Source: Prostheceraeus crozeri (Eukaryota > Platyhelminthes > Polycladida > Euryleptidae). From it: 64,000 bases of DNA. The DNA is taken from positions 124,001-188,000 of the forward strand of contig CAJQUW010007770.1 in NCBI GenBank assembly GCA_907163375.1, written 5' to 3'. The notes beneath the pieces were generated by a model, which was given only the letters and a program-made list of their open reading frames with translations, was not told the DNA's origin and searched no databases. Both the position numbers and the translations under genes were made by a program. This document shows, in pieces, positions 1-13,474 of the stretch; position 1 is the first letter of the stretch, and each line of letters opens with the position of its first letter.

Positions 1-2138
1 ATTACCGTTCCTCTAAAGTACTTTAATTGAATATTCTTACTGTATCAGATATTGACATAGAAGATGTTTCTAATTAATTTACTGGTTTATCACACAACAT
101 CAAATGTAAGCAATGATTCATATTTTAAATCATTACTTAATTGGCTATTTGCCATTTTGCCATATCACATTGTGTTAAATGTATTACAGTACTAGGGCTG
201 ATGGCAACCATTAGTACCCACTAGGAAACAATGTTTTGTCTGGTGAAATTTTACTTGTAGAGTACGGAAATCGGCAGCGTGAATGTGAGTTCATATAATA
301 ATTAAAGTTGCCGATTTACGCATTTCAGCGTCCTAAAATATTTTTCAAAATTTTCAATTTTCTCCAAAAGTATTGATTCAATGCTTATGATTTTCCGTCA
401 GAACATTACCCCGCGGTAGACCAATACTGTAGGCGAATTTCGACAATTTTGGCTGCGGTTTATCATTGTGCCAATTTACGGTCTCAGCACATGTGTTGCC
501 GATTTACGGCTTCTACAGATATGGGTGTTTTTGCAAAATATCCGAAATTCAGGTAAAAATTTATTTTAGGTGGTTCATCAAAATTGTCGCTGTCTACTAA
601 TCACCTTAAGAAATATTTCAAAGTTCATTGAATTTGCATATGTGATTACGAGATTCTCAAGCGTTCCGTGATACCGGAAGGGCCATCATGTGCCAAGTTC
701 TAATCTCATGCTCGGATGAGTTGGGAAAATATCAAAATTAGTCAAAATTGTTGATTTATTGACGTGATTGAGATTCATGATTAAACTAGATTTCAATAAC
801 GTAATTCTGATTACCTTCAAAAAATCAGCAGATTTTGATTGATTAAATGACACCGACCGCTCCTGGTAAAATGAACATTCATGGGAAAATAAGCGAGAAA
901 ATGAAAATTCTTCTGTAGTGAATAAATACAAACTTTTATTAATTTAGTTCTTTTATTCATAAACGTGAAATACAAAAATCACATAAAACTGTTCCAGTCC
1001 ATGTGGTGTACATTTAATTCCAGTGCCAAGAAAGTATATAGAGCCATCTGTTTAAGAGTCAAGAAAATAATGAATCGCTTAAGCAATGTTGATAAAAATC
1101 AATTGCAGTCGAACCTCTATACAGTCAATTTCAAGCGACAAGATAAAAAAGGAGAGTTCACTGTCAGGAGGTTTTCTAAAATTTGATGTAATATTGGTTT
1201 TAAAGTAAGCACATAAAGTCAAAGCAGTCATACAAAATGATTAAAACTAATGCATACATTTAGAAAACAAATTTTAGGGTAATAACCAGAAATACTGTAT
1301 TGTATCACAATGTCATGTTAAATGATAATTTAAACACAAGATGCAGAATGTAGCTACTATGAAAAATAATCAGTACTCTATACAGCATAAGCTGCATACA
1401 TCATTAATTATGAACGATGGAAATAGCAGTCAATACGAGTCTGTACAGTAGATCGCTCGTCAACAGAAGCAATCATGTTTACTACTCGATCAAAAGCTTG
1501 CTACAAGGTCACTTTTCCTTTCAAGAAATTCCCTTATCTGACTCAACAGTCGGTCCGCTTGAAAAAGCAAAAAAACACACTTAAGGCGCACGTAAACTTG
1601 AAACTATTAGCTATTAACTATTGAGTAGTATCTAAAATTTGATTATAGACTTATAGACTTCAATAACTTAGGAAATTTTGGAGTTATAAGTATTATCGAA
1701 CTACTCGCCTCAAGAAAGGTAGTACATGTGCATGGGATTCGTATCAATGACAAAGTATAATTAAAGATCAGTATACATACTTCATGCAAAATATTCATTA
1801 TGTAACGGTTGAGACAACAAAGGGACTAAATAATATATTCACTATGTAGAGATATGCAACAAGCGCAAAGTATGCCATTTTTGTTGGGATCAAAAATTTA
1901 ATTCTCTGTGAGGAGAGATTCACTTTGTAGAGGTTCACTATACAAAGGGTCAACTGTATAATATCAATCATAATACCAATCGAACATAAACGCATATATA
2001 AGCACATTTCCAATCAATTAGCGAAGCTTCAGTGCATGAATTAAGTTCACACAACATTGACTGATTTAGATTTACACATTGCAGTCATGTAATCCTTAAG
2101 AGAAGACACAATTTTTGTAGAATACGTGCATGTGCATT
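1..2138. other. Non-coding, no gene seen
   Basis: AT-rich sequence with only short, non-protein-like ORFs. The motif GCCGATTTACG recurs near 307-317 and 494-505, and a segment around 1,110-1,150 (AACCTCTATACAGTCAA) is loosely repeated in inverted form around 1,900-1,950. These look like old repeats. I see no exon, RNA gene or clear promoter. Confidence 0.5.
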
Positions 2139-2800
2139 GTCAAATTTCAGCTATATCCGGTCGCCAGCTCGATTGAGTTTCTGCGGGGAATGAGGTCGAA
2201 AATGGAACTTTCACAGAATGATTGTACACCCTATGCCTACTGCAAGTCTGCGCGTGTACAGAGTTCTACATGGTTCCTCTTCTTGTCAGACAGCATCAAA
2301 GAAAAACGCATGTTAAACCAATGGGACGCAGATTGAAGATTTTGGTAAAAATGAAAGTTTCTGTGTTTTCGCTTATTACGGCAGAAATACTTAGTCTAGA
2401 GTCATTATTTTTGACATGGAGTCCTTTGAGGTCATTTCTTATCATGTTCATACATGCCCTCTGAAGTACAGATATTAAGATTTGGCAAACCTCCTGATGT
2501 CGGCAAGCACAAGCATTTTAAGCAATTAAATCCACATTTAACCATTTTGTTGCATACATTGCCGATCGGAAACATGATAATAGCACATGCTCATCTAAGG
2601 AAGTGAAATGAAGTCATTCATTATGGCTGAAGATTTATTGTTTAAATTAAGTGAATAAGCGAAAACATAGAACAGTTCATGAGCACCAAAAATTTCGTCG
2701 ATCTATGTCCCATAGGGTTTGCAAGAGTTTTTCTTCGTTCCTGTCTGACAGGAGGAGGAAAGGCAGAACTGGCAGATGCGTAGATTCGAAGGAACCATAC
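2139..2800. mobile_element. Foldback (long inverted repeat) element, copy 1
   Basis: The left arm (about 2,150-2,330) and the right arm (about 2,600-2,790, inverted) match each other and the copies at 7.56-8.13 kb and 62.4-63.1 kb. Shared landmarks are GAGTTTCTGC, CTATGCCTACT and TTCTTGTCAGACAG. No transposase is visible, so this is a non-autonomous foldback/MITE family. This copy is the most decayed of the three and its ends are approximate. Confidence 0.6.
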
Positions 2801-2949
2801 AATGCAAATACAGTGAAAATATACAGTATATAGTGTACATCATTCTGCAAATGTTATATTTTCGGCTTTGTTATTATGTAAATGTGTCCAGGTGTCATGC
2901 GGTTAATGTCATCACGAAGCCTAGCTTTGTTCGTTATTTACTCATGATA

Positions 2950-3386
2950 ACACTAGGTGACATGCTACGCTCAATTACGCGTAATTACACATGACCCTAA
3001 ACATCCATGGCTATGCATGACATTGCTGCAACATCTGTCGGCAGTCCGAAAAAAGACTTCGCGTTTCATGTGTCTGCATGTATCAGAGGCTAAACAATGT
3101 GATAAGACCTCAATTTCATGCTCAGGGAAGACAAAACATGCTTAGCAGTTCATCCGTGGTTCAAGCGGCAACGCAGACAACCGTAGACGACGCGCAAACT
3201 ATAAACGCTCGCCCGCGCGTATTCATAAACATTCCCCATGTTTTAACAGCATCAGATCAAGTGATCTCTGACTCTTAGTGCAGCGCGTATGTACCGCGGA
3301 TAGGAGAATAGAATGTCTTTAACCAAGGATGTTTTTGGTGCTCCGTAATTACACGTGAATCACGCGTGGCATGTCACCCAGTGAAT
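2950..3386. mobile_element. MITE with ~60-bp terminal inverted repeats
   Basis: The left end (CACTAGGTGACATGCTACGC) and the right end (reverse complement CACTGGGTGACATGCCACGC) form imperfect inverted repeats that continue inward for about 60 bp through TAATTACAC and AACATCC. The element is about 437 bp and shows no coding capacity. I could not fix a target duplication. Confidence 0.6.
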
Positions 3387-3734
3387 ATTGCTATTGAGGA
3401 GCTTGTTTCTTTCGAATTTCTCGGTGTTATTTTTGCCAAAGATAATGGATTAATTTTTAATATTTAGATTAATTTATAATATAACAAATTAATATTTGGA
3501 TTAATTTGGATAAAGATTTTTGCCGTTCTTGTGAAAAGCTCTTCGCCAACATAGTGTCTCATCCTGATCACCCATTACGATAATTATTTGAAACTAGACC
3601 GCTAATTCGTGTAACTCGTCATTGAAGTTCCTTGCACCGTCCATTTTGTAAAACGAAGCGCTTTGGTTCCTCTTTCGTAAAATGCTGTGAGTAAAATACT
3701 TTTTGAAAATATCTATGATCATCTACCATATAAA

Positions 3735-4387
3735 CAGTGTTTTATCCAGCCCTGTTTTGGGGGGAACTTTCCCCTAAAATATCAGAATTCCCCCTATGAT
3801 GGAAGACATAACTACACATAATCATACACTAGATGCAGGATGTAGCTGTAAATTTTTAAGATCGCCTTTCAAGTCGCCTTTTGCTTTTACGTGACGTTCC
3901 GCTGGCTGCATACCGCGACTTCACTCGTGAGCAGGAGTTATCTATCCATAGACAAAGCAAGACTTTTCCCGTTGCAGCAAGATGTAATCGCTTCCGTTGA
4001 CACGCGTACATACGTACATGTGAATGTAATTAATGATGTAATGTAATGATATTGATGATTAATTGATGTGAATTATCGTGACGATCAAATAAACAACTTT
4101 CAGACAATCAAGTAACCATTAATTTGCAACAGGTATTTAGTTAAAAATAACAATTTGAAAAACATTTCTATCGTCTCGAAATTATAAGCCTGAAATAGGC
4201 ATACTTATATAGGCATGTTTTTGAAGTATTTATGAACAGATCAGATTAGTGACATGTCATATGTAGATGCCCATCTATATTGTACATAAGGAATTACAAT
4301 TTCTCATTGCCTGATGAGATACTTAAACTTTCAGAACCCCCTTAAAGAAAATTTCCCCCTGAACCACAAGGAGTGGATAAAACACTG
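3735..4387. mobile_element. hAT-type MITE, 8-bp TSD CATATAAA
   Basis: The ends are inverted copies starting CAGTGTTTTATCCA. Perfect 8-bp direct repeats CATATAAA flank it at 3,727-3,734 and 4,388-4,395, which is the hAT target-duplication length. The 653-bp interior has no transposase-like ORF, so it is non-autonomous. Runs of G and C next to the ends pair across the element. Confidence 0.8.
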
Positions 4388-4424
4388 CATATAAATTTCA
4401 TTTTCAGTCTTTTATGACTGAATC

Positions 4425-4765
4425 CTACCAGCTGCACATCTTTTCCATGGCAATTTGATCTATCGTTTATTTAATTTCATTGTTGTTAATTGCATTCACG
4501 ACATGGCTTGAGATGCTTTGGTGGACAATCGATCCCCGCTACTTACCTGGATGTCGGCGGTCACAATTGTGACGAGTTATTTATTCATTCATTATTATTG
4601 CCTTGACAACTGATGTGTGGTGGTTAGGGTTTGATCCTGCCAATTGAGCTGGTTAGAGCACAGGTCTAGTTAACCTTGGTCGTAGGTTCGAATCCTACCA
4701 GCCGCACATCTTTTGCATGGCAATTTGATCTATCGTTTATTTAATTTCATTGTTGTTAAATGTAT
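4425..4765 (+). mobile_element. tRNA-derived SINE with a duplicated tail
   Basis: Positions 4,640-4,710 look like a tRNA 5' domain: an A-box-like segment (GAGCTGGTTAGAGC) followed by a B box GGTTCGAATCC at about 4,685-4,695. The following tail (CAGCCGCACATCTTTTGCAT, then TCTATCGTTTATTTAATTTC) is also present at 4,425-4,500 without a complete tRNA head, indicating a second, truncated copy just upstream. Confidence 0.6.
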
Positions 4766-4912
4766 TGGCGCAGTGACTTTGTAATGCTCTCATGGAATTG
4801 TATGTTTGAGACTATATCGAACATTCTATTCTTTGTTCCCTGCAGGAACTCGTGTTGGCGGCCGGACTATTTGTCGGAATTTTCGACAGGGTATTCTTCA
4901 TTTTTCCAGGAT

Positions 4913-5602
4913 TCAAGATTCATCATTCTCACAAGCCCTCTCATCTTCGTTCAAATCATTTGGATCCTCTGTTTCATTTCCGTTTTGATTTTCTTCGTCT
5001 TGAGCTCCTTCTTCTTTCTTAGTTTGGAAGCATGTACAATTAGTTCTGACCCAATACACGAACTTTCGGAATATTACTGTAGCCACCTCAAAGCACATAA
5101 CACACACTTCACAAATGGTGAACATTGAAATTCCAAGCCAAAGTCCAGCTTGCCCTCCAAGATTTGACAAGAAATCGTACCAATCATACACCGGTTCTGT
5201 TTTTAAATGCATGACTTGTAAATCATCAAATGTGATACGAACTTTCAAGAAATGATTTCTAAATGAGGTTTTATTCACTGACTTCACATGTTCCATACCA
5301 CTCTTTCTATACACTTCCAACAGAAAATCAATTTTGGATTCTTCCGGCCATCTGGCGATAGATTGACTAACTTGAAACGTTGAGGTGTCGCATTCTTCGA
5401 AGTTGCACATTTCATTGCAATCCATATCGTTGCCTTTCTTTATATTTTGAAGTAAGGACATACGGTCTCCATCCGTACAGCCTTTTGTACTTTGTGTGAG
5501 TGGTAAACAAGGCCTTGAGCGAGTTTCGTTGTCAATATCACGAAAGGCAGGAGCGTCAACATGGCCGTGGAAAGCTGAGTAGCAGCCACATTTTTTCATA
5601 AT
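4913..5602 (-). CDS. DEG/ENaC sodium channel, terminal exon
   Basis: This is the last exon of an amiloride-sensitive (degenerin/ENaC/ASIC) channel subunit; its first exon is at 15,188-16,303. It begins after an acceptor (CTTCAG, 5,603-5,608) in phase 0 with IMKKCGCYSAF, the conserved Cys-rich extracellular element that normally follows the C..C motif at which exon 1 stops. Next come the post-finger extracellular segment, the pre-TM2/TM2 block GGQAGLWLGISMFTICEV with the G-x-S selectivity filter (GIS), a membrane helix, and an acidic cytoplasmic tail rich in E, D and N. This exon contributes 229 residues; with exon 1 the product is about 601 aa, within the family range. The reading frame upstream of the acceptor (to 5,692) is intronic. 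Confidence 0.85.
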   Translation of the reverse strand: MMKKCGCYSAFHGHVDAPAFRDIDNETRSRPCLPLTQSTKGCTDGDRMSLLQNIKKGNDMDCNEMCNFEECDTSTFQVSQSIARWPEESKIDFLLEVYRKSGMEHVKSVNKTSFRNHFLKVRITFDDLQVMHLKTEPVYDWYDFLSNLGGQAGLWLGISMFTICEVCVMCFEVATVIFRKFVYWVRTNCTCFQTKKEEGAQDEENQNGNETEDPNDLNEDERACENDES

Positions 5603-6526
5603 CTGAAGCATGAAAGATAATATGATATTAATGCTGTCAAGGTTAGCAAAAATTGCTACACAATAATACGCGCCCCTCGCGGGCAAGTACATGTACAGTA
5701 ATGGCTTTACCTGCGAATTTATACCCAGTCAGTGGATATTGTTGTGAGCGTGTGTAATTATTAATCCCAAAACATAAAGTATGAAATACAAATAACGTGA
5801 ATATGTAACATCAACATTCTTTAAGAGTGTAGGAGGCCCGCAAGAGCGCCACTCTAGCGCACCCGGACAGATTATCAATAAAAAGCAGGTGCGGCCCTTA
5901 CGAGGACCGTTTGAGCGTTCACGAGCTTGTCAAGATTAGTCACTTTAAGGGGACAGGAACGATCACTGGTCACGATGGGATACTCTGCCTCGCGCCAACG
6001 AGTCTGATCACAACTGGTAATGTGACTGATTGACAGTGTCACTTAGTTTGTCTTCTCTCTCTCTTCTTCCTGTTTCCGCCTCTTCTGCTTAGCGTCAATG
6101 TCACCTGGTGCACCTCCTCCGGACACGCGCTCGTTGAGGAGAACTTTATCGAGTTAGGGGATTCTTGAGGGCCTCTTGGCTGGCTTATAAGTGAGCGAGA
6201 AAATCAATATTGCACCGCGAAGTAACCAATCGGAAACGAATGAAAAGTTCACCACTCGGCATTAACAAATGTGATGCTGAAGAACTCTCGATGCTGAATC
6301 TAAGTCAGTCTAGTGAAGAACAATCACGCGGAAATAAAAATCTACAAGCATACAAGCATACTAAATAATTCTATACAAAACGCCATGCGCTACAATATGC
6401 AGGTAGGGATTCATGGCGGCATAGACGACATCAACTTAATGTAGGCTAGGCTTTTTATGTAATTGAATCTAGTCAGCATCGAATTTAGTCAGATCGCATT
6501 TTTTAGTCACTATTTCTGAAGGCTAC

Positions 6527-7290
6527 ACCTATGCCTATTTACAAATCCCAATTTTTCAAAGAAAACATGTGAGAATGATAATTATTCAGGCACGGAGATT
6601 GCGAGCATTTTCTGAGCTCTCTTTTTATGTACTGGTCATCAAAATAGGCAATGTAGGAAAAAATAGTGATATCGTGAAGTTATTACAAAATCATGACTCG
6701 TTTGACTGAAAATATCATATTCTCATTTTTTCATCAAAATGTTCATGTTTGGTATCTTCAGAATCGTTGAGATGTAGGGAGAGCGAATATGCAAGCTATA
6801 TTTAAATTATTTCAAATAGTTCTTTATCAAACCTTTTAAACATTTTTTCTAATTTCCGCTTAAGTACACTAACTTAAGAGGTAAACAATCTGCAGTTGTA
6901 GTCAGATAACAATGACATGCCATCGCAAATTGTTGTTTTGTTTTGAACCTTTGTTCGCATCACATACTGCTTGTATACGGAAACAAGTTTTTGTGCGGTA
7001 ATGAGAAAAAATGGTTTTAAAAAGTTTGAAAAAGAAAACAGTTTTTTTATCGAACTTCTTTGAATATAACTTGCATATTCACACGCCTTACAGCGCAAGG
7101 ATTCAGAAGATAACAAACATGAGCATTTTTGATGAAATAGAGAGAACATTACACTTTTAACCAAAGGAGTCATGATTTTGTGACAACTTCACGATATCAC
7201 TGACTTTTTCCTAGTTCACCGATTTTGATGACCAGTATGTCAAAAGAGAGCTCAGAAAATGCTCGTTCTCCCCGTGACTAATTCATTATC
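6527..7290. mobile_element. Foldback element B (empty-site paralogue of the Maverick target)
   Basis: Two arms of roughly 280-330 bp are inverted copies: for example GAGCTCTCTTTTTATGTACT at about 6,617 answers CAAAAGAGAGCTCAGAAAAT at about 7,241, and GGTATCTTCAGAATC answers GATTCAGAAGATAAC. The centre lies near 6,860-6,900. The left arm is also present at about 18,570-18,898, where the Maverick interrupts it; here the sequence reads straight through (TTTCCGCTTAAGTACACTAA). Confidence 0.7.
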
Positions 7291-7349
7291 ATATTCATAT
7301 GTCTTCATACTGAAAAAGTGCGATTTGTAAATTGAGCGCTTTTCGTATT

Positions 7350-8130
7350 TTGAGCACTGCTCAGCAAATACAGTAACGGTTGCAAGTCTATCATAGTTCA
7401 TTTTAAAGCTGAGAATACAAGCTCTCGAATGATGTATGACACGTTGTTGTGCGGAGCGATTGGAAGACAGGCGAATCGATTGAATTTCAGCGAAATGTAC
7501 AATGTAGGTGGTCCGTTTTTTATGATCAGTTCTGTAATATGTGGCTATAATACACGTATTAGTCTGGCAGCCAGAGCTAGTTTCTGCAGGCTTTCACAGA
7601 ATGATGTACACTCTATGTCTACTACGTATCTGAACGTCTGCCGAGTTCTGGTGAGTTCCTCTACTTGTCAGACAGGATCAAAGAAAAACACACGTTAATC
7701 CAATCTGGCGCAGATTGCTGTTTTTGGTAAAAATGATTTTTTTCTCTGAATGTCTTCAAGTTATTTCCTACCATGTTCATGCAACTCTGTCCATAAAGCT
7801 AAACACATTCAGACTTGGCAAGCGTCTGATGTCAGCAAACAAAAGTATTTTGAGGATTTTAATCCACATGTGATCATATTCTCGCATACCTTGCTGATCA
7901 GGGACGTGATAATGACACATGCATTCCATACGTAATGAACTGAAGACATTCCATGTCGAAATTTATGACTCTGGGTTTAGCATTTTTCACTTAACCGGAG
8001 AAAACATAGAAAATTTCATAAGCACCAAAAAACTGCAATCTGCGTCCCATTGGTGATCTTTTTGTCCCACATGTGATTTTCTTTTATTCTATCTCACAAG
8101 AAGAGGAACCAGGAAGAACTCGACAGCTTC
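7350..8130. mobile_element. Foldback element, copy 2, plus a shared flanking repeat
   Basis: 7,561-7,740 and 7,960-8,120 are inverted relative to each other and match the families at 2.1 kb and 62.4 kb. The segment just upstream (about 7,335-7,505, from TTTTGAGCACTGCTCAGCA) is a second dispersed repeat that reappears at 43.16-44.04 kb, where a hAT-type MITE has split it. Confidence 0.6.
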
Positions 8131-10179
8131 ATTCAATTATATCATCAATTATTTATTCAAGTATTGCATCAAATTCAAATGTTAATCATTTATTTGACTA
8201 AAAATCTCTTTAATGAATTGCTCACAAAGGAATTTGTGTTTGATAGAATTATTAGGCATTACGTTTAAGTTATGTCTATATAGTGTAATACTTGTACGCC
8301 CACAGAATTAAATACTTTGTTTATCTACCGAAGCGCGCGCAGATGAATCTAATTCTGTGTGTACGCCTCTCTAAGTGTTTTCTGAAGGAGAAAGCCGACT
8401 TAGCACTCAATCATGCAGAGATTAACGTTCTCTATTTTCCACTACTCCCTCGGACGTCTGCACGCGCGCTCACCTCTTTATCTATAGGAGTCTACAGACT
8501 GAAAACAAAACTTAATTTCTCAGCAATTTTAAATTTACGAATTTCGCGAAATGCGTTTATTCTCAAAAATATAAATTCGGTTGAATGTTTTCTTCTTCAT
8601 TTCTCTTTAACCACTTGGCGCAGGAGCTTGCTGCATAGACCTCATACTGATGTATTGCCATACAGTAACTGCAATAACTCCATTGTCATAAACAGCACAA
8701 AAACAGATATTGCAATATGTAATACACAATGTAATACATGCGAGCTTGCTTTCAATACGTTTGAGTGATTTCATGCTGTGCTCTCTGCTTGATACACAAA
8801 TAACTGATCCAGATAAGTAAGCTTCAAATCGATGCTATTTAATGTTCAGCTACTAGAGAAAAGCAAGTTTAGTTATTTAGTTAAGTCATATTTCCGACTT
8901 GCCATAATTATCTCAATGCATTAGGAAAACACCTCAAAATTATTTAGAAAAATATAAATTAGTATATGCTATTAACTCAGGGGCCCTCTAATAATAATAA
9001 ATACCCAATATTTTCAATAATACTAAATGAAGTAATACTACGGTAAAGAAAATCAGTAGATATCTTAAGACTCAATAAACAAGGCAAAAAGAAATAGCGA
9101 CCTCTAGATTGAAGAAAAATGAGGAGAAGGAATAAAATTAGGCCTCGTAGGCCTACAATGTGAATTTCAATGTTATTTGTGTGATGCAAATTATATAGGC
9201 TAGACATCGAGACATTTATTCGAACACAGACAGTCATCGTCATCTATTGGGAAGCATCGACAACAGCTTTATAGGGATAATAACATCAATCTGTCACAAT
9301 TTAAGATCTTAAAGCGATACTACAGCAAATACGATTTCCTGCTGCACGAAATGCTAAAGATAAGGCTCTAAAAGTCTTTACTCAATGGACAGAGTGACTC
9401 AATGAGACCATTAAGTAATTTTATTCCTTCTTCTCATTTTATTTAGTCTATATAAGGTCGCAATTTCTATTTGCCTTGTTTATTGATTCTTGAGATTTTT
9501 AATATTGCCCTTTATATTAACTAAATGCCATATGTTTCAAAGGTATAATCTTGTGCGTAAGACATGTGATGGAATTTCAAATGTGTACGTCATCCATTAT
9601 ATCAAGGTATTTAAAGTTAAGTACATAAAAATATGTGATATGGAATTTCAATTGTGCACCTTGTGTTACAAACTGTCGTACATTTTGGCTTTTGGTGGGA
9701 TTATTCTGTGTCACTTACAACTTAACACAAAGGAGATGCTTCGATCAGTAATCCGTATCGTCAAATCAATTTTTGTTATAATATACACGTATGAGCCCTT
9801 CTTTTTCACAAGATACCTTGTTGCAAGATATCTTGCTATTCTTCCACAAGAAAGCACCTAATTTCCCTCAAGATAAATTGCGATAAGTCATCTTGCCAAA
9901 AACACACAAGATATTGCTCAAGATACTTCAATTTAAATGTAAGATGTTTTGGCTATTTCACAAGACAGAGAAAGTCATTGGTTGAACACAATGTCAAGGA
10001 AAGACCACTTTGATGGTGTTGTTTTCAGGCCAGCAACCGTCCGCACATCATGCGTTCTTTGAAACCCTTCGTTTCTGAAAGTCAGCGTTTGGAGAGCCAT
10101 TTAATGGCATCATTAGGCCCATGCCTATACTGCTACACATGTGTGCTTCAGGGATTGTCAAAAATTGTTAATTGCTCTT
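8131..10179. other. Intronic, no gene seen
   Basis: Only short non-conserved ORFs occur. Around 9,810-9,930 the words CAAGATA and TATCTTG recur in both orientations, suggesting a decayed local repeat. No exon or RNA gene is supported. Confidence 0.4.
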
Positions 10180-10305
10180 TTGAATCAATTAATTGAAATT
10201 GAAAATAATAGCAATCATTCAATTGAAATTAACGGCAATATCCATCAATGAATTGAAATTAAATGCAATATCTATCAATTAATTGAAATTCTATTAAATC
10301 TGTAT
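10175..10305. repeat. AT-rich minisatellite, about 47-bp period
   Basis: Roughly three imperfect units built on TCAATTAATTGAAATT plus GCAATATC are repeated in tandem. There is no sign of function. Confidence 0.6.
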
Positions 10306-11578
10306 TTCAAATTTCAAACATGCTTACACAGATAATCTCAAATTCAAAAGCTTTGCATTTGTGAATACATTTATATTGATGGGAAGAATACTTTTTTGAA
10401 ATCTCAACTTATTTCATCAAGAATTGATACTGCAATGTGCATCAGAGGTGAATATACCGAAATCACTCAAAATATTCCAAACATTCAAATTTTAAAATAG
10501 CTCTCACGCCAAAAGTATAATGCCAATTTATTTTCCTTATGTCACAGTTGCACAATATGCAGAAAGTAAGCTATTAGAAATCTGGTGGCCATAGTTTGCT
10601 TGGTTAAAACGATATTCAAAAAAATTCGCCGGGGGTGGTCGCAAAACAGCGCCCAGTGAGGCGAAGGCTAATTGACATCTCAGGTCTCAGAGGGTGTAGA
10701 AATTCCCATAACAAATTTTTTAGTATCTGAATGATTAAAAAATGATTTTGTACATGTCCACGATGGTGCATAATGAGTGAAATTCATTTATTCAATATTA
10801 ACATCATGCTCTTGCATGTGCGTTATGTTAGAAGACCGCAAAATGTGAATATTTTGTTTTCATACATAGTCCTGAATAACTGGTCGGCCTACATGAACAA
10901 CTCGGCATAAATCAATCTTCAAGATGGAAGCTATCATTATATTCACAGTTCAACACTAAAATTAGACTGTTGGCAAAGCTTTCACATCAGTAAATGATGA
11001 GTTTGAGATCTCCACAGCTGTTTTGAGGGTCTTAAAATGCAGCAATTATGGCTCAGTTTAGGCCTATTTCCGATTGGTATGGATGAATTTAAAATATGGC
11101 CAAATGTAAGGGTTATGCTGCATGGAATAAATCAATTTCACTAAAATAAGCTTTTTTTTAAATAAGATTTTTGCATGTGTTTACTGAAAAGGCTGAAAGA
11201 CACTCAAAGGATTAATTACATCGACTTCCTACACGCAAACATCATTGTTTTACTTAACATCAACTTTCCTAATGATTTTAAATCTATTGAAGAAGGTAAA
11301 CTAAGAATTTGTGAAAGGGGTTCAATGGGTCCCCCATCAGATCTCAGAGGGTGAGAAAAAGCTCAGGTCTCTGAGGGTTAATTCGAATGCTTAATTATTC
11401 TGCACAACATGCTGTGTTGGCAACCTTATTTATTTCTAAATGCTTTTGTATATCTGTGATTTACTCCGATACTTGTGATCCTCATTTTTGAAATAAATCC
11501 AGAATTTATTATTGTGAACTAAAAGCAGAAATCAGCGAGGTTTATCATAAATGAATTGAATTTCAAGTTATTGATTTA

Positions 11579-12298
11579 CCGTATTTCTTTGAATATGAGA
11601 CGCCCTTGAATAAGAGACGCATGTACAAAAAATAGACTGTTATAGACATATTACATGCAGGCTATTGTAATGTGGTAGCTACATCCGCCTGAGCGATTAT
11701 TAGGCCTACTTATCTTAGTAAAATAAGTCAGTCTATTAGTAAATACGGGTATCATGACCAATATTGTATAATATATAAGGCTTCTTGTTGTTGTACATGC
11801 AGTACATGCATGTTGTACATACGTACATGTAGACCTACTTAAGGTTACTTCATCTACCATTTAAGGAGGCATTATACGGTAGCTTCCTTTGCATTTGGAG
11901 TCATGTATCGGTCGGTAACTTTTGCTGTAAATACTACTTGATTATCGGTATTTTCGTTTCGGTAAATTCAGATCTAGTCTACATGTATAGTGGTCAACAT
12001 GTACTGGTGGTATATGAATGTATTAGATGAGTCTACAAGATATGCTACTACAAACCATAAAACTCCTTTCATTTCCAAAATATCTGAATTATGATAAAGC
12101 GTATATATGTAAGAAAAATTACTGGCGAAATTTGCCCATGACAAAAAACTAAGACATCTTTTTCTAATGAAAGAATGAAAACTTGAATATTTGATAAATA
12201 AGAGACGCCCTTGAATAAGAGACGCCCCTGAATAAGAGACGCATCAATCAGGGATCTGAAAAAAATAAGAGACGCGTCTCTTATTCAAAGAAATACGG
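11579..12298. mobile_element. MITE with CCGTATTTC termini, TA target duplication
   Basis: The left end CCGTATTTCTTTGAATATGA and the right end (inverted, TCATTCAAAGAAATACGG-like) are flanked by TA on both sides (11,577-11,578; 12,299-12,300). Inside each end the word AATAAGAGACGC is repeated in tandem (left twice, right four times), a subterminal repeat layout typical of non-autonomous Tc1/mariner-like elements. It is 720 bp with no transposase ORF. Confidence 0.7.
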
Positions 12299-12784
12299 TA
12301 TATGGTCAAAATGAACGACTAAATTGCAATCATTTTTGACAATCATTGCGCAGGCACCTATTCATTATGTTCGATAGTTTTAGATATTATGCTAAGTCAA
12401 ATGTCAACCCTTTTTACCTTACGCCGGAACAATAATTGTTTGAAGGTCTCCTTCAGTGACTTTTCCTAACTTTGTGTTGGCTTTCTCTGAGTTGTAGCTG
12501 TTTTTTGTAGACCCGATATTTTGGTCACAGCAGCCTAATGAAAACAAATTTATGGCTGCAGTTTTTAGTTTTTCAACATTGTGGATTTTCCTCCTTATTG
12601 ATACGAATTTTTAGTTGCTTTGCAACTTCTGTAGTTTGCCAATTCAGGAAATATGTTCGAGTAATTATGTCAATTGATACTCAGTTACTTTTTATCTCGT
12701 TGTGATGACTAATATTACGCATCTTATATCCATACACGCTTTTTATAAATACGAAATTTAGATAAAAAACGTTGATTGATTTTT

Positions 12785-13412
12785 GAAATGCTATTTACAG
12801 TAACAACAACCGCTGGAAATGCAAAATAGACAACATCAACAGAAATAATATGTTTTAAATAGGTTCTATTCTACTGTAATTTTCATGAAATTCTGCGGAC
12901 TATTTTAGATATATTTAATTACGTATTAATTACGTTAATTTATTAAATAACTTGGTGGTTGGTGCAATTTTGAAAATAAACTGTAGTAAATGAAAACTTG
13001 CAATTTTCCTCATGATCAACATCGATGACTGATGTTAGCTCTAATCATTTTACGTCTCTGTGACTTTATCATTTCGATTGTCATTTCTTGTTGTATCTTC
13101 ACCAGAGAACAAGCGTGATCATGAGGAAAATTGGAGGTTTTTATTTACTACAGTTTAATTTATTACGTTCATTTATTTAGTTAGTATTTAAAATATGATT
13201 ATTTGTATTTAAAAATGCTATTTATAGTAACAAGAACCGCTTGAAAGGCAAAATCGACAGCATTACCAGACAGAGCATAATACAAATAGATTCTACTGTA
13301 ATTTTCATGAAACTCAGTTCTCTACTTTAGATATAACGAAATTTTGAACAAACAATTGTTTAAATTTCAAAATGCTATTTATAGTAACAAGATCAACTTG
13401 GAATGAAAAAGT
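12785..13412. repeat. Three diverged copies of a ~120-bp repeat with an inverted-repeat insert
   Basis: The segment beginning AATGCTATTTA.AGTAACAA occurs at about 12,787, 13,216 and 13,371 (the last truncated by the hAT-type element). Between copies 1 and 2, positions 12,978-13,019 and 13,116-13,158 form an inverted repeat around CATGATCA/TGATCATG, a 180-bp palindromic MITE. Confidence 0.55.
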
Positions 13413-13474
13413 GATACCACCATTCGATATAGCATGTCAAAATAGATACACCATATTATGGTTTGCCATATAAG

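Noticed and set aside
4640..4710. Functional tRNA gene
   Set aside because: A and B boxes are present but the stems do not pair as a full cloverleaf and the tail is duplicated nearby; it is a SINE.
8292..8768. 158-aa plus-strand frame in the ENaC intron
   Set aside because: It starts at TTG, has no domain, and lies in repeat-like AT-rich DNA.
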